DNA from: Paramecium sonneborni
Lineage: Eukaryota > Ciliophora > Oligohymenophorea > Peniculida > Parameciidae
Direction of reading: 5' to 3'
NCBI GenBank assembly: GCA_905182985.1
Contig: CAJJDN010000061.1
Location: 26,799-90,798 of the forward strand
Length of the DNA stretch: 64,000 nucleotides
The position numbers and the translations under genes are program-made. Positions 25,068 through 37,033 of this stretch are shown one piece after another (the first letter of the stretch is position 1; each line of letters begins with the position of its first letter). The notes under the pieces were generated by a model. It ran no database searches. It saw only the letters and a program-made list of their open reading frames with translations, and had not been told where the DNA came from.

Positions 25068-26244
25068 TAAAAAAATAAAAAATAAAAACTAATATGAATT
25101 CAAAATATAACAATATTTCATATTTATGAAATCAATGAACATTCATTATTGCTTTATTTGTAATGGATTAGAAGTGCTTCTATGTTTGAAACTAACTTGA
25201 ACTTCAAAGAAATTACCAGATGTGCAGAAATCTGTAGAAAGGAGTTACTTAACATTTGGAAACCTTAAGAGTACACTTCAAACAACATATAATATTAATT
25301 CTAAATCAATATTATTTCAGATGCCTCTTTTTTAAGATTGCATAAAAAGATTAGGACATACAATTACTAATTGGTTATTTAATTTTAAAAACTAATTGAA
25401 TTCAGATTTAATTATGTTTGGAGATAAAATATCATTAAAAATTTGCTCATAATACTTGATTTAATTTCTTTATTTAATACCAAATAAATTTAAAATTTAT
25501 AACAGCAAAATGAATATGCAACTAATAATAAAAATATAAAAAGAACAAAATGAATATCTAGTGATAAATTTATTGAAATGAAGGAGAGATTAATAGAAAG
25601 GAAAAGTGAAGAAGTGAGTTATAATATATTATCAAAAATGCGAAAAAAGTATTGTCTGAAACTTAAAATGAAAACTTAATGATAAAATTATAGAATATGA
25701 AATAGTAGATAAGACTAAAAATAAAAATATTTATAATGTCATCCTATTAGATAGTTAGAATTATAACTTAATTATTTTAAATTATTGAATGAGAATTATA
25801 AACAAAAATTAGAAAAGAATGGATATTAAAGTAGCAAGTTTTTAGATATATATTGGAAAATCAATTAATTAAGTAGATCTTTGTAATAGGATATAAAATT
25901 TGATTATGAGTAAAAAAGATAATGAATTATGAAAAAGTATGATGATTTAGGATAGATTAAATATGGTTAAGATTAATAAATAAGGAAGAAGTTGAATTTA
26001 GAAGTAAAAGTTGTTGAAGTGACATAAAGATGAGCTTAAGATCAATAGTAATTTCATAAAAAAGCCATGAAGTTATATATATATATAAACCTTACTAATA
26101 ATAATTATTTCAATGGGATAATGCGTATGTTCTGAGAAAGTAATAGTACTAAGTGAGATTCCACCACTAGAATACACTGAAAAGGTTGAAGTCATAAAAG
26201 AGCCCTTTGCTATATTAGATGAACCATTAATCTAAGATGATTTA
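25068..26244. repeat. copy 2 of false direct duplication
   Basis: Begins at the base matching 23890 and runs, apparently identically, to the base matching 25066, after which the MORN gene continues uninterrupted. This copy carries the complete 5' end of the functional gene. See copy 1. Confidence 0.9.
25098..26080 (+). pseudogene. decayed coiled-coil gene (also in copy 1 at 23920-24902)
   Basis: A TGA-free plus frame of 151 codons (containing MFETNLNFKEITRCAEICRK and QLVIQFQKLIEFRF) ends at a TGA; the same frame then continues with KFIEMKERLIERKSEE. Other frames continue coiled-coil-like sequence (VLSETQNENLMIKLQ; QQIRKKLNLEVKVVEVTQ) interrupted by further TGA codons. No single set of short introns removes all stops. 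I read it as a decayed coiled-coil gene sitting just upstream of the MORN gene, though an unrecognised exon structure remains possible. Confidence 0.4.
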
Positions 26245-27252
26245 GATAAAATACAATCTCAAGCAAAAACAAGATAAACAGAGGGTTCAATGATTTTTGA
26301 GCTTAATAGAGTAAGTTAGAAGGATACAAAGATGAACAGTGAATAGTTTTAGTTACCTTCTGAAAAAGTGAAGGTATTCTTATTTAATTATTAAGGAACT
26401 ATTAGATAAATTAGGTCCTTTTGTAATAGAAAGTGATGAAACTAGTAACTAATAGGTATTAGATTAAAAAATGTAAATGTCTTATCAATAAGATTTGTTA
26501 GAGTATGTAAAGAATGAAAAAGGTAAGATATCAGTTGCAAAATTAAGTAGGTGTAGAAATAATGAAAAATGGATCTCTATATGAAGGTTAATTTAGTGAA
26601 GGATAAGCAAATGGAAAAGGAAGGATGATATATTGTGATGGTGATTATTATATTGGAGATTGGGTTGATGATTAACGTATTTGTAAATGATAAAAATGAG
26701 ATCATGGATATGGAGAATATTACCATTTTGATGGCACTTTGTATCAAGGTTAATGGTTCTAAAATTTATAGCATGGTGAAGGATTTGAATTGTTTTTAGA
26801 TTAATCTACATATAAAGGGGATTTCTAATTTGGTAAAAGATCAGGATATGGTGTATATAATTATTGTGATGGATGTGTATATAAGGGAGAATTTAAGAAT
26901 AATTAATTTAATGGGAATGGGTATAAAATAAAAGATTAATTTAGAATATTTGAATGGCCTGATGGAAGAGTATATTAAGGAGAATGGAAGAATGATAAAA
27001 AAGATGGAAAAGGTAAAATGATATGGTCTGATGGAACTATATATGATGGTGAATATAAAAATGATAAAAAACATGGATTCGGCATATTAACATGGCGTAA
27101 TTTTGATGGAAATTTAGATAGCTGATCTTAGATAGTATAAGGGATAATGGGAGAATGGAAAATAAAATGGAGTTGGAGAATATAGAAATATTTAATAAGG
27201 AAGTAGAAAAGGACATTGGGTTAATGGAAAAAGAGTTTTATGGTCCGATTGA
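26113..27252 (+). CDS. MORN-repeat protein
   Basis: A 347-residue protein. The N-terminal 150 residues are hydrophilic (starting MGQCVCSEK, a possible N-myristoylation/palmitoylation signal: Gly2 and nearby Cys). The rest is a run of about seven MORN repeats (pattern Y-x-G-x-W-x5-G-x-G), which typically bind lipids or scaffold cortical and ciliary structures. Four introns of 22, 25, 24 and 25 nt (26374-26395, 26523-26547, 26677-26700, 27097-27121) were fixed by requiring exact MORN spacing; the third and fourth remove in-frame TGA codons. A truncated 5' copy at 24935-25066 is an assembly artefact. The repeats may carry the membrane contact while the head anchors by acylation. Confidence 0.85.
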
Positions 27253-27356
27253 TATAAGATTATTTAATTATATTTTTAATGGATATAACTACTACGTTAT
27301 TCATTAAAAATAAAACATATTATTTAATTTAAAACAAATTTATATGATAACAGTAT

Positions 27357-28149
27357 TCAAACATCGTGGATTGATTACATTCTCTTTTATTTAACAGGTT
27401 TTGTCATCTAATCTGTTATATGAATTGTATTAGATCTTGTCTTTATTGCACTCTTTGGTTTCTTCTTTCCATATAAACTTGCTAATTCCTACATTCTATC
27501 TATTGTTATTGTCTAACCCAATATTGATATTGAATTTTTTCTACATTTAAATTTCAATTTAATTACAAATTTTAAGATGTCTTCTTTTTTGGTAACTTAA
27601 TCATTGTTTTTGGTTGTACCTACTATTTCTATTGTGATATTATTGTTGATAGTCTATCTTAAGTAGTATCAGTCATCAATCTCTCTTAACTTGATATCTT
27701 TATTTATTTCTTCATTCTAACAATCTCTTTTGATAATTGCTTCCGTAATATTAATCATTTCTATACTATTATTTATGAATTAGATTTCTCCAATTATTTT
27801 TGCATTTCTTCACAAGTGTCTTATAAGTCTTCTGCATATATTTTTAATTGTTATTAAATTTGAATGTGCTTTCTTGCCTCTGTCTCTTTTGATATTAATT
27901 AATCTTCCAATAATTTATATTGGTTCTTAAGATCATTGTATCCTTAAAGAAACGAATCCACTATTTGGCACATTATTCGGAAACAAACCTATACATCTTC
28001 AACCATATTGTCCTAGCATGGTATGTCATCACTCTCACTTGTATTCTCCATTAACTTCTTATAGTAGTTCAGTATCTAATGCGAATCGGCTAAGGATATA
28101 CCTCCTTAAATAACTACTTGATTAACTTCTCTTCACACTCCTTTTACAT
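27357..28149 (-). CDS. coiled-coil protein
   Basis: About 237 residues. An N-terminal acidic/amphipathic region is followed by a coiled coil (EARKHIQIQQQLKIYAEDL) and a basic C-terminal tail (KKKPKSAIKTRSN). Introns of 26, 27 and 26 nt restore frame; a 24-nt candidate (starting GTACAA) is frame-neutral and may also be removed. The first intron joins the starting exon (MQKECEEK) to the rest; without it the frame stops. No family recognised. A 145-bp diverged copy of its 5' part lies at 31948-32092, upstream of the second TLDc gene, showing this gene was at the edge of a segmental duplication. Confidence 0.68.
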
Positions 28150-29039
28150 TTATTTTATATAATTAATATTATTTAATTCTCTCTTTAGATATTAATCCTG
28201 TTGTATCATTATATAATTATCTTATTAAAGATAATTAGATGCTAAATCATCATCTTATATCTAATTATGATTATCTAATTATTAAAAATATAATTAATTA
28301 ATTATCTAATAAAGGAATATATCTTACAAGAAATTATTAAATTAACTCAACCATTTCTTTTTTTGCAATCTAATTATCTTAACTTTAAAATTAAATCAAG
28401 AAATTTAAGATAGCTAATTCTAAATTTATTAACAAAATCATCTTTAAATTCAATACAAAAAGACTTAATATAATTTATATTTCAATAATACAATCCCTTT
28501 CTAAAATGCTTTTTTTTTTATTTATTTATGATTGCTATTTTTTATTCAATTAATAGGTTAAATTTCAATCGTAAAAATCAAAAATCTTTACTCTAATTTA
28601 AATAAATTTGTGAGAATTTATAGTTTATGGATAATTGGTTGAATTTTTTTTTCAATTTCTTAAATCAGAAAAATGGTTACCTTTGCAAATACGAAGAATA
28701 GTGTAATTATTGCAATCCGAGATTGATATGTATTGAGAAATCAGAATTGATTATAATAATGATTGTGATAAAGATTTTTTTTTAATAATTATAATAATTT
28801 AACCTAGACAAATACATGAATTTTTATAGCTAAAAGGATATAACTCCTTTAATAATCAATTAAAAATTATAAATATTTATGTTATTATAAAATTTGAAGT
28901 GATGAAATATTGCACTCCTGACTAGAACATTTAAAAGTAATAAATATATTTAATCAAAATTTTTTTATTGTAATTTGTTAGTTTTTATAGATATTACTTC
29001 ATTATTATTATATATTTAATTAAATAAAATAATATAATA
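28150..29039. other. intergenic, AT-rich with TAATTATCTAATTA-like repeats
   Basis: No coding frame is supported. Between about 28205 and 28320 the words ATTATCTAATTA and AGATAATTAGAT, which are near inverses of each other, recur several times, so the region can fold back on itself. It contains the shared upstream region of the minus-strand coiled-coil gene and the TLDc gene. Confidence 0.5.
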
Positions 29040-30266
29040 ATGAATAATATCCTATGCAAAGATCATCCAGATAATTCAATAATTTTTATTATTTGGAATT
29101 ATACAACTGTTAAATTTGTGTGCGATGAGTGCATGGGAACAAATTTACTAGAAGGAGATTAAAAATAAGAAAAATGGAAAAAATTGGCAATCAGGAAAGC
29201 CTTCAAGGAGCCAGAATACTTCCTAACTTAATTTGATTTAAATGAATAAAGCAAATTAGTTATGACTACCCTTTAAAAATGTTAGGATGCTTAACTTAAA
29301 GATATTATTTAGAAGATAGAGTTATGCATTAAAGAAATATAGTTAATTTGTGATAAAATTATTGATGAATTAAAATAGGAAGTTATCAAATTAATAAATG
29401 ATAAAGACTTTCTTAGGAATTAACTTCATAAAGTATGATATATTTAAATATAGGTTTCCTATTATTAAGAATTTAAAGATTTAATCGAAAATCTTAATAA
29501 TACTAAATCAACAGTCTCTCATGATGTTGTTAAATAGGCAGAAAATAAATTAGAAAAATTATTTTAGGATATTGGAAAAAATTCAGCAAGTTTTAATAAA
29601 GAAATATAATAAGTTTCAGAGACAGTTAAAATACATAGGATTAATGGCTTATAAGGAATAGTATAATTAAAAGTGTAAATAGAATAATTTAAACAAATAT
29701 CCACTTTTAAATTTTCAAGATTAAAACCAATTGTTCCTGAAGAATATTTTTAATATCTTCTAAATAAAATAAGTCTAGATGCAAAAAAATAAATTAAATC
29801 CACTGATCGCATATTCAATTTATACAAGGATAATCTGAATTCAATAAATTTTTGGAATTGTGTTAAGGATAAAGAAAACTTATTAATGATATTTGAATCA
29901 CAAAGTGGGAATATTTTTGGTGCCTACACTCCTTTAAAGTGGGTTTATGAAGATAAGGAGATAATGGATCCTTCATGCAATTCATTTTTATTTTCATACA
30001 CTCACAAGTCTATACATTAAAATATAAAGAATCGCTGTGCATTACTTTTAAAAAAAGGTAAAGGTCCTTGTTTTGGATAATATACATATTCCTATACTCC
30101 TTCAAAGGATTTATATATTGAAGGTGATTTTCAAAATGGATCTGCAGATTTAGGAAATGCATATACTAAAGAATCCTCATAACATTCTTCAACACATTTA
30201 TTTGGACAAGACACTCCAAATATAATATAATGCCAGATATTTTAGATAATATTTAAATGGTGGTGA
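29040..30266 (+). CDS. TLDc-domain protein with N-terminal CHCC finger (copy 1)
   Basis: A 401-residue protein in three parts. Residues 1-40 hold a C-x2-H...C-x2-C cluster (CKDH and CDEC) resembling a B-box-type zinc finger. Residues 60-230 are a Gln/Lys/Glu-rich coiled coil. Residues 245-400 form a TLDc-like domain: FWNCVKDKENLLMIF, GNIFGAYTP, FLFSYTHKSIHQ, GPCFG and HLFGQDTPNIIQC. TLDc domains in other eukaryotes protect against oxidative stress or regulate the V-ATPase; the role here is unknown. One 21-nt intron (29433-29453) lies at the same position as in the paralogues. Closest relative in the window is the gene at 32442; the finger-coil-TLDc layout recalls ciliate-specific expansions. 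Confidence 0.85.
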
Positions 30267-30569
30267 ATTTATATATAAAAATATATATAAATATAATACT
30301 AATTATAATCCATCCTCATAATAAGAAATATGTAGATCAATTTTCATCAAATTACAATCTGAGTAATGCTATCTAGAAAATAAAAAAACAATAAATGCTT
30401 CCACAATAGAGATTTATTTCTTGATATTGAATTGATTAATAAAGAATTAATTTAATAATGATGAAATGATAAAAAAATATTTATTAATTGCCCAATGAAT
30501 AAAATTTTAGATTTAGGTCTTTATTTTGTAAATTTATGAAAAAAACTTTCATAACAATGTTAGACTGTT

Positions 30570-30625
30570 CACTTGAATTAAGTTTATGAATACTTACTAG
30601 TTCTTTGTTTAATTAATCGACTATT
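30570..30625 (-). pseudogene. fragment of TBC gene 5' end
   Basis: About 55 bases closely match 34950-35005, the part of the TBC gene just before its conserved GIPDG motif. The rest of the gene is missing here. The bases just before (30501-30545) match 33931-33976, downstream of the second TLDc gene, so roughly 970 bp present in the other copy has been deleted from this one. Confidence 0.6.
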
Positions 30626-31947
30626 AAACTTGCTAAACTAGAATAGCATGTTGTAAATATCTAGTTTTATTTTTCATTTTAATATTTTTTTGCTGTCAAT
30701 TCGTGCTTCATGAGTAATTTCAAACCCTTTTTAATTTATAAATACATTGGTTCAGTAAATGATTTTATAGATTTGGAAAACTTCTGATGTTCTCATTCAA
30801 CCAATAAAAGTTCATTTTAACATTTTCAAATTATTTAATAAATTATCATTATTATTTAACTCATTTTTTGATCTAATTCAGTTCTTAGTTTATGCAAATA
30901 AGTTCAATTGATTTGATAAGTTTTTTTACTCTTTTCTTTAATCTTTTTCTGTTTTAATTTCTACTTCTAAAAAAATATTTAATTTAATTAGATAGTGTGA
31001 ATTTAATGTGATGTGATGAAATCGAGTAAGAGTTATTGATTAATTTCTGATTTCTTGAAGACAAATAAAGTCGGTTATATTTTATAGTTTATAAAATTAA
31101 TGGTTAAAGAAAGCTGATAATCAAAGAATTTAGATTGATAATTATTGTGATGAAATTATGGCATATTTAATATATATTGCTGAATTTATAAGGGGAATTC
31201 ATTCGCTATTTAGATTAACTGGAGTCTGGTTTGTGCTTAACTCATTATTTATATTAACAAGTTATCATGGGAGATCCCTTAAGGAAATTTTTTTTAAGAT
31301 TTTTTTCATATGTGATCGATAAAGCTTCAAATCATAAAATTATTTGATTTCCCCCCGCATATGTTGCACATTTGATTGTCATTCTTAGATATTAGGTAGT
31401 AGTGCACTTTCCTTTATGATTCATTTTAGTATACTAATAAGATTATTTTCAAGAAATTTAAAATGGTACCTTTATTATTGATTTTTATACTTAATTTAAT
31501 AAATTATTTTAAATTGAGCTAAATTTTTTTTCGATCTATTTTAAAAAAAATTTTTAATGAGTAAAAATAAACAGTCAGAGTGACAATTTCTTTATACTAA
31601 TAATAATTTAGTTTAGCCAAAAAAATTTTATTTTTACAAATGATAAAATTTAGGCAGAAGGAAATCTGATTCGCTAACTCAACAAAAATAAAAAATTTTA
31701 ATCCAATTTATTTACTCATAAAAATTATAAAAACTCTCAATTTAGGATTAAGAAACTTTTCCAGATTAATTTTAATTCGTCTAAAGATAAAAGCATATTA
31801 TAAGATATCACTCCAAAATTCTAAATAACAATTAGCTGAAAGTAATGCAAATTTACACTGAAGCTTTTAGTAAATTAATTTTGCTAATTAGTACGTCTGT
31901 ATAAATATACATAATATGAAAAATATTATATTCTTTTGAGAGAACAA
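30626..31947. other. intergenic, nothing recognised
   Basis: About 1.3 kb between the two duplicated units. Poly-T and poly-A runs and scattered short frames occur; no start, protein-like composition, repeat array or RNA structure was seen on either strand. Confidence 0.5.
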
Positions 31948-32092
31948 TATGGCATCACTCTTGCTTGTATTCTCCATTAACTTCTTATAGTTGTTCAATA
32001 TCTAATGCAAATCGGTTAAGGATATACTTTTTAACTAACTACTTGATTAACTTCTCTTTACAGTCTTTTACATTTACATTATATAATCAAGA
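31948..32092 (-). pseudogene. 5' fragment of the coiled-coil gene at 27357-28149
   Basis: A 145-bp stretch matches 28022-28165 with scattered differences, including the first exon, the first intron and the following exon. The downstream two thirds of the gene are absent, and several substitutions alter the frame and the start area. It marks the left edge of the segmental duplication that carries the second TLDc gene. Confidence 0.7.
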
Positions 32093-32441
32093 TTATTTAT
32101 TCTGGATTAAGAATATGGCTCATCATTTGAATTAGTATTTTATAACAAGTTTATATATAAAAATAGTAAAGGAATAGAAGTGATATCTATTGCATTGACT
32201 TAATTTTTTTTGCAAATAAAATTATCTAATTAAATCAAAAAAATTAGATAAAAATTTAAAATAGAATTAAAAATAATATAAAAGAAAACAAAAAAAAAAG
32301 TTCTATATTAATTTTATTCTATTTATTATATCTTTAAGATTATTATTATTATGATTATTTTAAGTCATATAATTTGTTAATTATTGATAGATTTTATTAT
32401 TTTCTTATCAAAAATTTAATTATAATTAAATTAACATAATA

Positions 32442-33653
32442 ATGAATAATATTCGATGCAAAGATCATCCAGATAATTAAATTATTTTCATTACCTGGAA
32501 CTCAACAATCGTTAAATTTATTTGCGATGAGTGTATGGCAATTGATTTGTAAGAAGGAGATTTATTATAAAAACAATGTAAAAAAATGGCAATCAAGAAA
32601 GCCATCAAGGAGCCAGAATACTTTTTTACTTAATTTTCTTTAGATGAAAAAAACAAAACATTTTTCAGCGCATTTAAAAAATTTCCGGATGTTGAACTTA
32701 TGAATATAATTGAAAAAACAAAATAAAACATACAATATATATAGTTAATTTTAGATTCAATAATGAAGGAATTATAATCGGAGATTAATAAATTAATAAA
32801 TAATAAAGATATTGTTAGGAAATAACTAAATAAAGTATGATATATTTAAAAATAGGTTTCGCAATATCAAGAATTTAAAGAATTAATTCAAAGTCTTAAT
32901 AAAAAATAAAAAGTCACACATGATGCCGTAAGACAGATAGAAATCTAATTAGAAAAAATATTTTTGGGTATTGAAAAAAATTCATCCGATTTTAATTAAG
33001 AAATAAAAAAGGCTTAAGAAATATCTAAAATAGATAAGGTTAATGATTTTCTAGGAATAGAATAATTAAGACTGTAAATAGAATAATTTAAATAAATATC
33101 TGCCTTTTTTATGCCAGTATAAAAACCAATTGTTCCTGAAGAATATTTTTAATATCTTCTAAATAAAATAAGTTTAGGTGCAAAAAAATAAATTAAATTT
33201 ACTGACATCATTTTCGATTAATAAAAAGATAATCTGAATTCAATAAATTTTTGGAATTGTGTTAAGGATAAAGAAAACTTATTAATGATTTTTAAATCAC
33301 AAAGTGGGAATATTTTTGGTGCCTACACTCCTATAAAGTGGGTTTATGAAGATACGGAGATAATGGATCATTCATGCAATTCATTTTTATTTTCATACAC
33401 TCACAAATCTATACATTAAAATAATAAGGGTTTTCATGCGTTGAATTTATAAAAATATAAAGGTCCTTGTTTTGGATAAAAGTATCTCTCTATAGATTTT
33501 GATTTATATATTGAAGGTGATTTTTAAAAAGGATATTCAAATTTAGGAAAAGCATATACTAAAGAATCCTCATAAGATTCTAAAACACATTTATTTGGAC
33601 AAGAAACTCCAAATATAATATAATGTCAGATATTTTAGATAATATTTAAATGA
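32442..33653 (+). CDS. TLDc-domain protein with N-terminal CHCC finger (copy 2)
   Basis: A 396-residue paralogue of the gene at 29040, with the same three parts: CHCC finger (CKDH, CDEC), Lys/Gln-rich coil, and TLDc domain (FWNCVKDKENLLMIF, GNIFGAYTP, GPCFG, HLFGQETPNIIQC). The TLDc half is close to copy 1, while the coil has diverged strongly, suggesting the domain is under purifying selection. The 21-nt intron (32835-32855) is at the same site. Upstream it is preceded by a fragment of the same coiled-coil gene that precedes copy 1, so both arose by duplication of a larger unit. Frame is intact from ATG to TGA. Confidence 0.85.
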
Positions 33654-34084
33654 TGAAAATATATAAACAGAAATGGAATAAAATACAAATATATATATAA
33701 TAATATAATACTAATTATTTTTTAATCCATCCTCATAATACTAAATATTTAATTTAATTTTCATCAAATCATAATCTATCTAGAAATAAGAAAATAATAA
33801 ATGCTTTCACAATATATTTATTTTCTTGATTGTTTTTAAACTAGGTTGAATTGATTAATAAAATAATTAATTTTATAATAATAAAATATTTAAAAAAATA
33901 TTTATAAATTGCCCAATAATTTTTTGAGAATAAAATTTTAGATTTAGGTCTTTATTTTGTAAATTTATGAAAAAAGTTTTAATAAAAAATACATGAATAA
34001 ATGTAAGGAGAATAATATTTTGTATTTTTATGAATATTTAATTAATATTTATATTAATTTATATAAACAAGATAATTTTTTATT

Positions 34085-35023
34085 TCATTTTTAATTTTTT
34101 TTATACTTTATATCTAATTGTTGAATGATAGTTTTTGAAAATTTGTATTTAGTTAACATAAGGTTAATAAATAAATTTGAATCTAATTATTATAAATCTA
34201 GATTAGACTTTAGAAATTATAGTCCATTTTCAAAATCATTTAATTAAGTAAGTTTTTATTCTTTGTAATGAATAATTGTTAATGCACATCTAAAAATAGT
34301 TTTTTCTCCTTCAATTAAAAAGATTTCAAAGACTCTGTAAAATAAATTTATTGGTAATGCAGTTGAAAACATGGTAATAAACCTAAGAATAATTAAATAA
34401 GAATAACCATTCTGTTGTAAAGTAAAATAAATCAATATTATGGCGCTTAAGTATTTTAGAAGTATTTGGATGATATTATGATATCAAATTATCAAGAATA
34501 TAAAATTCTCTATAAAGAGAATTAGGATCTTTGTATTTAGCAGTTAAATTATAATGGGTCATTAATCGATAAAGAATCCAGAAGGCCTGAGAATATGGAG
34601 GATTCTTACATTTTCATCATTTGTAACCATAATGAGAGCAGCAGTTAAAAAATTTAATCCTTAACAATAACCCATATCTGGAATAGCTTCAGATAGAGCT
34701 TTTAAAACATTAACTAGAGATTCAGATAAGACTGTTTAATCCTTAAAGATTAATAATTGAAATACTTAAAAATTAACATTGTCAGGAAATGTACGATTAA
34801 CATCTAATCTAATCTGATGCTCAAATTTAAATTCATTTTTTGTTAAAAAATCAGAATATTTGATCTTTTAAGTAGTATTTGTTTATTCTTTAGCTTTTTT
34901 AATATTTGCTAGAAGTGGCCAAGCTAAGATTCTTAATCCATCAGGTATTCCCTTGAATTAAATTTATGAATACTTTCCGAGTTCTTTGTTTAATTAATTG
35001 ACTATTTTATTTATCAAATTCAT
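34085..35023 (-). CDS. TBC-domain Rab GTPase-activating protein
   Basis: A 296-residue protein that is nearly all TBC domain. It has the GIPDGLRILAWPLL start motif, the catalytic arginine finger motif IRLDVNRTFPDN and the glutamine finger motif YCQGLNFL, so both catalytic residues used to stimulate GTP hydrolysis by Rabs are present. TEWFITMFS and VFEIFLIEGEKTIF follow in the usual order. Introns of 23 nt and 25 nt restore frame; the second begins GTTATT, less usual than GTA. The start is uncertain: the ATG at 35023 lies just after an in-frame TGA, and an upstream exon cannot be excluded. A fragment of this gene is left at 30570. Confidence 0.82.
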
Positions 35024-35302
35024 TTATCATTTATCTCCATTTTTCGACTCTTGCATTTAAGGTTTTTCTATCCTTTTAATGTTAACAATTTATTTATGAT
35101 TTGAAGCCATATTAATCAGTTTGCTGAATCTAATAAGAATATTAGACTTATGAATGAGCTTCATTTTATTTTGTAGCACAAAAATCAGGTGTCTATAAGA
35201 TCTATAAGGGTTCAGATTAATAATCAAAATCACAATCAATTTAATCTTCCTCTTCTTTCTAAATACACTATCTAAATTATGTTGATCTCATTATATAATT
35301 AA

Positions 35303-36972
35303 ATGATTATACTATCAATTATTTTAGCAATTGCACATTCTCAATAAATAAAACCAACTGATTATGCATTCTCTTTAATTTAAGGTATTACATACATTTC
35401 TATATATAGTATAGTCATTAATACATTATGATTTGAAAGTAAATTAAAATGCAATACTCTATACTTATCCCAGAGGTACAATTTATAAAAGCAACATCTA
35501 AACTAATAATTCAAATCTATTGTGTAGTGTCTAACATGATACAATAACATTGACAAATAATATCACTAAATAGATTACATCAAAAGATAAAATGGAAAAA
35601 GAAAATGATTAAATCATTAATGCATTTCTTCTTAACAAATAATTAGGATTAGTAACAGAATAAAATTACTTTATTTAATTTAATTTAGAGACACTTGAAA
35701 TAATTCAAAAGTATCAGCTATCTGAATTTTTTGCAGCTAAATAATAATTTAAAAAAGGAGTGTTCAGTCCAGAACTTAATATGACTTTTCTATTCTATTA
35801 GAATATCCTACTCATTTAGAATGATTAAGGAATAATTACGTCCTAAATTATTTAAGAAATGACTATTACTAAAATATTATGTAGTTTGGGATACATATTC
35901 ATTTCAACAAATGATGGATTCTTAGTTTATTGGATAGATGTTGAAAATCAAATAATTTTATTAAGAAGCACTATTGATAAAAATGAAAATATTATTGATA
36001 TTCAATTAAGTACTAAAGGAGAATATATATTTTTATTAAAAAAAGATGGAATTCATATTTATAGAGTACTTTTTGATAGTTAGAAATGGATTTAAATTTT
36101 ACCATACTCTATATTATCTTTCATACCTATTGAATCTTCATTTGCATTTAATTAAAATAATGATTAGAGTTTTGTTGTCCTCATAAAACCTTAAAAGTAG
36201 GTGATTTTTTTAGATTTAGAAATAAATTTAGTGTAAGGAATTTGGTTTGTAGTAAACACTCATAACCTTAAAATAGATGCTTAAAGCTTAGAAATAAATA
36301 ACAATTATGTTATTATTAAAGGTTCTGAGACTCATAGTATAATTAGACATTCATAACCCAATATTTTTACGGTATTAAAAATTAAAATTATAATTATAGA
36401 ATATTTTTAATTAATATCCATTTACTCAAGCACATGTCATTAAACTAAATTTTTATGAATCTATCGAAAAAGATATTCTATTTGGTGTAGATACAGATTC
36501 TATAACTTTCTATCGTTTAGATTAAATAGATGGTAACATATTGTGTTCAACAAATGATACAAATTTAATTGGTTAGGTATTGATTTATTTAAATTAGAAT
36601 TTTGTATATTAAGTTTATTCTAATTTAAGTGATTGCGAAAAAAAGTAACAATATTCAGGAGAGATAGAAAGCAAGGATTTGATAGTATGTTAATTTAATA
36701 TAGATCTTGAAATAAATGTTATTTCTGAAAATTTAAATGATTTTAGAAGATAAATTTTAATAATAATTAGTATTTGTTTAGGATTGGCATTGGTTTTAAG
36801 TATATTGGGATTGATTTGTTATAGAAGAAAAACAAGAAAGTAGCTTAATAAATATGAATAATAAATAAAATAGTATTAATAATTTTAAAGTGATCAAAAT
36901 GAGAGTAATCGTACAAAACAGACAACATTAAAAGTAGAAAATAATTTTAAGATTGATGAATTTGAATAATGA
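35303..36972 (+). CDS. type I membrane protein, unidentified ectodomain
   Basis: A 531-residue protein with an N-terminal signal peptide (MIILSIILAIAHS), a long lumenal/extracellular region and one C-terminal transmembrane segment (ILIIISICLGLALVLSILGL) followed by a basic, Gln/Asn-rich cytoplasmic tail. The ectodomain contains repeated short strands (for example GYIFISTNDGFLVYWID, GEYIFLLKKDGIHIYRV) suggestive of a beta-propeller. Three introns of 25, 28 and 21 nt (35385-35409, 36372-36399, 36577-36597) restore frame. I do not recognise the family; the layout fits a surface or endosomal receptor. Confidence 0.75.
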
Positions 36973-37033
36973 ATTTATTTTTTGTTTAATTAAATATTTG
37001 TTATATAGAAATAAAAATTGTATAGATAATGAT

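Noticed and set aside
26841..27074. Hydrophobic minus-strand frame
   Set aside because: Antisense to MORN repeats; periodic sequence gives periodic nonsense peptide.
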